Below, piece after piece: positions 60,854-64,000 of a DNA stretch of 64,000 bases. The DNA lies in NCBI GenBank assembly GCA_964397255.1, contig CAYNHQ010000001.1, positions 485,156-549,155 of the forward strand, read 5' to 3'. The position numbers and the translations under genes are program-made. This DNA is from CAYNHQ01 sp964397255. Its GTDB lineage: Bacteria; Bdellovibrionota_G; JALEGL01; DATDPG01. The first letter of the stretch is position 1, and every line of letters starts with the position of its first letter. The notes under the pieces are model-generated. The model searched no databases. It worked only from the letters and a program-made list of their open reading frames with translations, and was not told the DNA's origin.

Positions 60854-61326
60854 CTTTTGAAGGACGAGTTTCTCCCCCAAAAAAGGGGGAACGATATTGG
60901 GAGGTAAAGGTTCCAGATCTAGGAATTTTTACACAGGGGAAGACTGAGAAAGACGCTTATGCCATGGCGGCAGATGCCATTGAAACTGTGGTTGATCAAA
61001 GGAGCTTTCATGTGGAGGTACAGCCTGTGGGCGCAGGACGTTTTTTAGTTTCTGCCGAAAATCCGGCACCTCTGATTGGTAGGTGGCTTCAGCGTTTGAG
61101 GGTTAAAAATGGACTAACGGTTCGGGAGGCTGCAAAGCGGTTGGGCTCAGTTTCACCGGAAGCCTGGTCCAGGTATGAATCGGGGAGGGCGTCTCCTACT
61201 ATGGATAAACTTGCTCAACTCCTTCGCGCAATTGCTCCGGACGTTCAATTTGGCTGGAAACGGTTTCGAGTGGCATCCCACTCTAAACAGAACCGAATGG
61301 TCGGACTTTTGGGCCACTTCTGGTAA
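60850..61326 (+). CDS. hicB: HicB-family antitoxin with C-terminal HTH
   Basis: The first 65 residues form the RNase H-like HicB fold (YWEVKVPDLGIFTQGKTEKD, AYAMAADAIETVVDQR) that covers HicA's active site. Residues 75-135 are an XRE-type helix-turn-helix (RVKNGLTVREAAKRLGSVSP, EAWSRYESGRASPTMDKLAQ), the DNA-binding part that would bind the palindrome at 60630-60651. The start overlaps hicA by four bases. The C-terminal 25 residues beyond the HTH are not conserved in the family pattern. Confidence 0.92.
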   Translation: MTFEGRVSPPKKGERYWEVKVPDLGIFTQGKTEKDAYAMAADAIETVVDQRSFHVEVQPVGAGRFLVSAENPAPLIGRWLQRLRVKNGLTVREAAKRLGSVSPEAWSRYESGRASPTMDKLAQLLRAIAPDVQFGWKRFRVASHSKQNRMVGLLGHFW

Positions 61327-61336
61327 TTGTAAATGC

Positions 61337-61717
61337 ATGGAAAGGGTTCCCTATTTTGTCTTTTTGGGTGCCAAGATCAAAGACATCAAGCGTCGCCGAG
61401 CTGTGGTTTCGCTCACACTAAAGCCTCATCATCAAACTGCCCGAGGTGTGGCGCATGGTGGAGTAATTGCATCCCTTCTCGATTCTGCGCTGGGGCTCGC
61501 AGTTATTTCTGCGATCCCTAAGCAAGCGTGGTGCACAACCATATCGCTATCGATTCAATATGTATCGAGTGGCAAAGGAAAACTCATCGCCAATGGACGA
61601 GTTGTTCGTAAAGGACACAGAACGGCGTTTGTAGTTGGAGAAGTAAGAGATGAATCAAAACATCTCGTCGCAATAGCACAGGGTGTTTGGCACCTATGGT
61701 CGCAAAAGCCAAACTGA
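61337..61717 (+). CDS. PaaI-type hotdog thioesterase
   Basis: A hotdog-fold acyl-CoA thioesterase of about 126 residues. The active-site block is ARGVAHGGVIASLLDSALGL (HGG plus the catalytic aspartate). ISLSIQYVSSGKGKLIANGR and AIAQGVWHLWS complete the PaaI/YdiI fold. The ATG at 61337 is used; the frame extends back to 61175 but that part lies inside hicB. It follows hicB by 10 bases, so it may be transcribed with the toxin-antitoxin pair. Its substrate is not predictable. This kind of small metabolic gene is common in cassette arrays. Confidence 0.87.
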   Translation: MERVPYFVFLGAKIKDIKRRRAVVSLTLKPHHQTARGVAHGGVIASLLDSALGLAVISAIPKQAWCTTISLSIQYVSSGKGKLIANGRVVRKGHRTAFVVGEVRDESKHLVAIAQGVWHLWSQKPN

Positions 61718-61750
61718 CAAGATGGCCATACCGTGTAATACTTTTCCGGC

Positions 61751-62203
61751 ATGAAAATCAATGGCATTGCTCATATCCAACTGAACGTCATAGATTTTCC
61801 TGCTTGCCGCGAGTTCTATCGAAACCTCCTCACTTTTCTAGAGATGCAGGTTGTTTTCGATGAGCCCGGTATTTTTTATTGCGTGGGAGGACGAACGGCC
61901 GTCGCCATCACATCTTTGTCCGAACATGAGAAGGCACAAAAGAACTCCGAGAGGGGGCTCGATCATTATTGTTTTCGCATGATGAGCCGTGAAGATGTTG
62001 ATGCTTTGTATGAATTCGTTTTGGGCCTCCGGTGTAAAGTTCACTACCCGCCCCGTGAAGGACCTTGGGCCCCTGGCTATTATTCATGTTCCTTTTTTGA
62101 TCCGGACGGGAATAGAGTTGAAGCGAACTTTGTTCCGGGAAAGGGAAATTTCGACTCATCAGTTAAGCTACCCATTCCCTATCCCCGCAAGAGGGGAACG
62201 TGA
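61751..62203 (+). CDS. VOC-superfamily (glyoxalase-like) protein
   Basis: A 150-residue vicinal-oxygen-chelate protein: GIAHIQLNVIDFPACREFYR has the first metal histidine, LDHYCFRMMSREDVDALYEF has the second, and SCSFFDPDGNRVEANFVPGK has the acidic ligand at the end of the second beta-alpha-beta unit. VOC proteins include glyoxalases, dioxygenases and antibiotic-binding resistance proteins. It follows the thioesterase gene by 33 bases. Repeat copy 4 begins five bases after its stop. Confidence 0.92.
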   Translation: MKINGIAHIQLNVIDFPACREFYRNLLTFLEMQVVFDEPGIFYCVGGRTAVAITSLSEHEKAQKNSERGLDHYCFRMMSREDVDALYEFVLGLRCKVHYPPREGPWAPGYYSCSFFDPDGNRVEANFVPGKGNFDSSVKLPIPYPRKRGT

Positions 62204-62208
62204 CCATC

Positions 62209-62281
62209 ATATTATTGTGATGTGGGGTTCTACGTAGCTGCACTTGGCGGTCCCAACGTGTAGCTGGTTGTACCCTACATC
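62209..62281 (+). repeat. Module-boundary repeat copy 4
   Basis: About 73 bases beginning ATATTATTGTGATGTGGGG, with the core GTAGCTGCACTTGGCGGTCC and CAACGTGTAGCTGGTTGTAC. It is nearly identical to copy 5 (63708-63780), differing mainly at TTCTAC against TATTTC and near the end. It separates the hicAB-thioesterase-VOC module from the SnoaL-DODA module and gives the clearest evidence of the repeat family. Confidence 0.85.
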
Positions 62282-62348
62282 CGACTCACGTGTGATTGGA
62301 TTGGAAACATGATAGTGGACAAAAACCAATTTTTGAACGGAGATGAAA

Positions 62349-62878
62349 ATGAATAAGGGATCCAAAATATTATGGAGTGGTGTTGTCGTAATGATCGGAA
62401 CGGTTTTTTCTCCAACATGACCTTTGCGGGTGAAAAGCAGGAGAAGAATCAGGTTGAAAAACGTCTGAAGGCCTTCGATGAGCTCGACTTCGAGGCGTTC
62501 TCGAAGCAGAACTGGGACATGTTTCATAAGACCCATACTGATGACGTTGTGGTGGTCTGGCCCGACGGACACGAAACAAAGGGGTTCGACAAGCACATCG
62601 AGGACATGAAGTACATGTTCAGCTATGCTCCCGACACGAAAATTACTTCCCATCCGGTTCGTATCGGCCGCGGCGAATGGACCGCCGTCATGGGGGAAAT
62701 GACCGGAACCTTCACCAAGCCCATGATCACCGCCGACGGCAAAACCATCCAGCCCACCGGAAAAAAGTTCAAACTTCAGATGTCGACATTCGCCCACTGG
62801 AACGGAGACAAGTTCGATAAAGAAATTCTGTTTTGGGACAACCAGGCCTTCATGCAGCAGATTGGCCTAGCGAAATAA
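62349..62878 (+). pseudogene. Exported SnoaL-like protein, interrupted by a one-base frameshift in a T-tract
   Basis: The frame starting at ATG 62349 (ribosome site GGAG at 62339-62342) encodes a signal-peptide-like MNKGSKILWSGVVVMIGTVF, then hits TGA at about 62419. The SnoaL/NTF2 domain continues in another frame: MTFAGEKQEKNQVEKRLKAF, then NWDMFHKTHTDDVVVVWPDG, with HWNGDKFDKEILFWDNQ at the end. Adding one T to the six-T run at 62404-62409 joins the two frames and gives a complete signal peptide with a cleavage site after TFAG. So the gene is either recently inactivated or carries a homopolymer sequencing error. It precedes the DODA-type gene by two bases. Confidence 0.72.
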
Positions 62879-62880
62879 GC

Positions 62881-63666
62881 GTGAAGTCAGGCAGCCGAAT
62901 GCCGGCGGTGTTCTTGGGGCACGGAAACCCGATGAACGCCCTTGAGAAAAACCGTTTCTCGGAAACGTGGTCGAATCTTGGAAAATCGCTTCCCAAACCG
63001 AAGGCGATTCTCTCCGTTTCCGCCCATTGGATGATCGACAGGACGGCAGTGACGGCCATGCAGAATCCGAAAATCATCCATGATTTTTCTGGGTTTCCGG
63101 ACGAACTCTATAGAGTCCAGTATCCGGTAAAAGGGGATGTTGAACTTGCGGAAAAAGTACAAGTTCTCTTGAATCCGGTTTCGGTCGAATCGGATATGGA
63201 TTGGGGGATCGATCATGGGACGTGGTCGGTCTTGGTTCATGTTTTTCCGGAGGCCGATGTGCCGGTGGTACAGCTTTCCATCGATGGAACAAAGTCCCCT
63301 CAGTTCCATTACGAGATGGGCCGGCATCTGGCTCCCTTAAGGGACGAAGGCGTGCTGATTCTCGGGAGCGGCAACGTTGTTCATAACCTTCGGGCATATC
63401 AATGGAAGATGATGAGCGCTTCGGCCTTCGACTGGAATAAGCGGTTTGAAACCTGGGTGAAAGAGAATTTTCCTGCAGACAAACATTCGGCTTTGATCGA
63501 TTACCAACGACATCCCGATGCGGGAATGGCGGTTCCGCCTCCGGCGGACCACTATCTGCCGATGCTCTACGTGCTCGGTTCAGGAGCGAATGACCGAGAG
63601 TTCACGGTTCTTGTAGATGGCGCGGAGGGAGCTTCTATCTCCATGCTTTCGGTTCGGGTGGGGTAA
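62881..63666 (+). CDS. DODA-type extradiol aromatic ring-opening dioxygenase
   Basis: A protein of about 262 residues of the YgiD/DODA family, which opens catechol-type rings with an iron or zinc centre. Family motifs are MPAVFLGHGNPMNALEKN (metal histidine), AILSVSAHWMIDRTAV, SDMDWGIDHGTWSVLVHVFP (second histidine) and LILGSGNVVHNLRAYQ. The GTG at 62881 follows the SnoaL stop by two bases; an ATG at 62899 gives MPAVFLGHG and may be the true start. It is followed by repeat copy 5, so with the SnoaL gene it makes one module. Confidence 0.9.
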   Translation: MKSGSRMPAVFLGHGNPMNALEKNRFSETWSNLGKSLPKPKAILSVSAHWMIDRTAVTAMQNPKIIHDFSGFPDELYRVQYPVKGDVELAEKVQVLLNPVSVESDMDWGIDHGTWSVLVHVFPEADVPVVQLSIDGTKSPQFHYEMGRHLAPLRDEGVLILGSGNVVHNLRAYQWKMMSASAFDWNKRFETWVKENFPADKHSALIDYQRHPDAGMAVPPPADHYLPMLYVLGSGANDREFTVLVDGAEGASISMLSVRVG

Positions 63667-63707
63667 CGCCGTTCATGATGATTTACCGAGCTGAGTCGTT
63701 GACCTTA

Positions 63708-63805
63708 ATATTATTGTGATGTGGGGTATTTCGTAGCTGCACTTGGCGGTCCCAACGTGTAGCTGGTTGTACTCTACTACTCGGCTACAACTGGCGCCCC
63801 CTAGC
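63708..63805 (+). repeat. Module-boundary repeat copy 5 plus adjacent half-unit
   Basis: Positions 63708-63780 repeat copy 4 almost exactly (ATATTATTGTGATGTGGGG to GTAGCTGGTTGTACTCTACTAC). Directly behind it, 63781-63805 carries CGGCTACAACTGGCGCCCC, the unit found in copy 1. Here GTTGTA and TACAAC form a short inverted pair around a 13-base gap. This is the right-hand limit of the module series visible in the window. Confidence 0.75.
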
Positions 63806-64000
63806 GGATGAAATCCGAGAATTTTTCCGGTCCACGTTGATCTGATGGACGTCCGCAACGGCCGCGCCAGCAAAAAGCGCTGTCACGAAAAATGAACATG
63901 CGTGCCCTCGGCCCGTTTGGATTCCCGTCCCAGACCCAACCAGGGGGCTCGTCTATAGGAAAGTAAGTCAAGAGGATACACTACCGCGTGAGGTCGAAGG
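63806..64000. other. Right-end sequence with no convincing gene
   Basis: Together with copy 5 this makes the gene-free stretch from 63667 to the window end. No open frame on either strand has a good start and length. On the minus strand a frame from about 63952 to 63785 contains a signal-peptide-like VTALFAGAAVADVHQ stretch but only a GTG start (63886) and ends inside the repeat, so it may be the remnant of an exported protein. Nothing else is recognised. Confidence 0.3.

Noticed and set aside
62207..62797. Long minus-strand open frame opposite the SnoaL-like gene
   Set aside because: Its ending translates the repeat (similar sequences occur opposite copies 3 and 5) and the rest is a shadow of the SnoaL gene; no domain or start signal is seen.
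62372..62878. The start MEWCC at 62372 for the SnoaL-like gene
   Set aside because: This start yields a nonsense N-terminus. The frameshift interpretation restores a proper signal peptide and ribosome site.
58600..63805. CRISPR array
   Set aside because: The repeats are 50-75 bases, imperfect and separated by genes of 0.5-1.7 kb, not by short spacers. No cas gene is present.
1..64000. tRNA, rRNA, riboswitch or insertion-sequence transposase genes
   Set aside because: Scanning by eye found no cloverleaf-like block, rRNA segment, known riboswitch core or transposase motif. A covariance-model search would settle this.

Overview
This window comes from a Gram-negative bacterium. It encodes TolC-type and other outer-membrane barrels, many lipoproteins, type IV pilus minor pilins, YceI and CxxCH heme proteins. 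The PilZ-type repeat family near 39 kb, the fused MFS/spermidine synthase, the PHM-like copper monooxygenase and the receiver/ATPase plus STAS signalling genes suggest a deltaproteobacterial-grade lineage (Myxococcota, Bdellovibrionota or an uncultured relative). That placement is inference; I see no rRNA, tRNA or phylogenetic marker.

Bases 1-21,900: a sulfate-activation operon (cysD, fused cysNC, a TauE/SafE permease, cysQ) sits inside an AT-richer block that looks like an unusual biosynthetic cluster. Its left edge holds a partial LanM-like (DUF4135) lanthipeptide dehydratase domain running off the window. Further right are three enzymes each joined to a PqqD-like (RiPP-recognition-like) domain: a CatB-type acetyltransferase, a PIG-L deacetylase and a GT2 glycosyltransferase. 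With them lie a GNAT protein, a GT4 glycosyltransferase, a JmjC/cupin oxygenase, a DegT aminotransferase, a B12-dependent radical SAM enzyme and a LanB-type protein with no elimination domain. No precursor peptide is visible. My reading is a ribosomal-peptide pathway combined with sugar-type tailoring; this is the best candidate for an undescribed system here.

Bases 21,900-25,500: TolC-like protein, alpha/beta hydrolase and SDR in an overlapping operon. Bases 25,500-32,550: a tight operon of receiver/ATPase, STAS protein, PAS histidine kinase, an OmpA domain fused to an NMT1/TauA-type binding protein, a GGEEF diguanylate cyclase response regulator, a secreted GH113-like protein and a PilX-like protein. 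It converges on a PilW-like prepilin with a very large C-terminus and a FimT-like prepilin. A three-domain PilZ-type membrane protein at 38-40 kb could be a c-di-GMP effector.

Bases 35,700-53,600: housekeeping and accessory genes: fused spermidine synthase, glycosyltransferases, an HFCD flavoprotein, a copper monooxygenase-like lipoprotein, MsrA, an E1-like/ubiquitin-like pair with a BNR-propeller protein, a heme-lipoprotein/YceI/CxxCH-barrel operon, an MFS exporter and an FMN reductase. Bases 53,700-58,600: nucleotidyltransferase, GT4, sulfotransferase and a second B12 radical SAM protein.

Bases 58,600-64,000: small modules (three toxin-antitoxin systems, a thioesterase, a VOC protein, a frameshifted SnoaL protein, a DODA-type dioxygenase) separated by a repeat present five times, always in the same orientation. 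This layout resembles an integron cassette array, although the repeat fits the attC consensus only imperfectly and no integrase is in the window.
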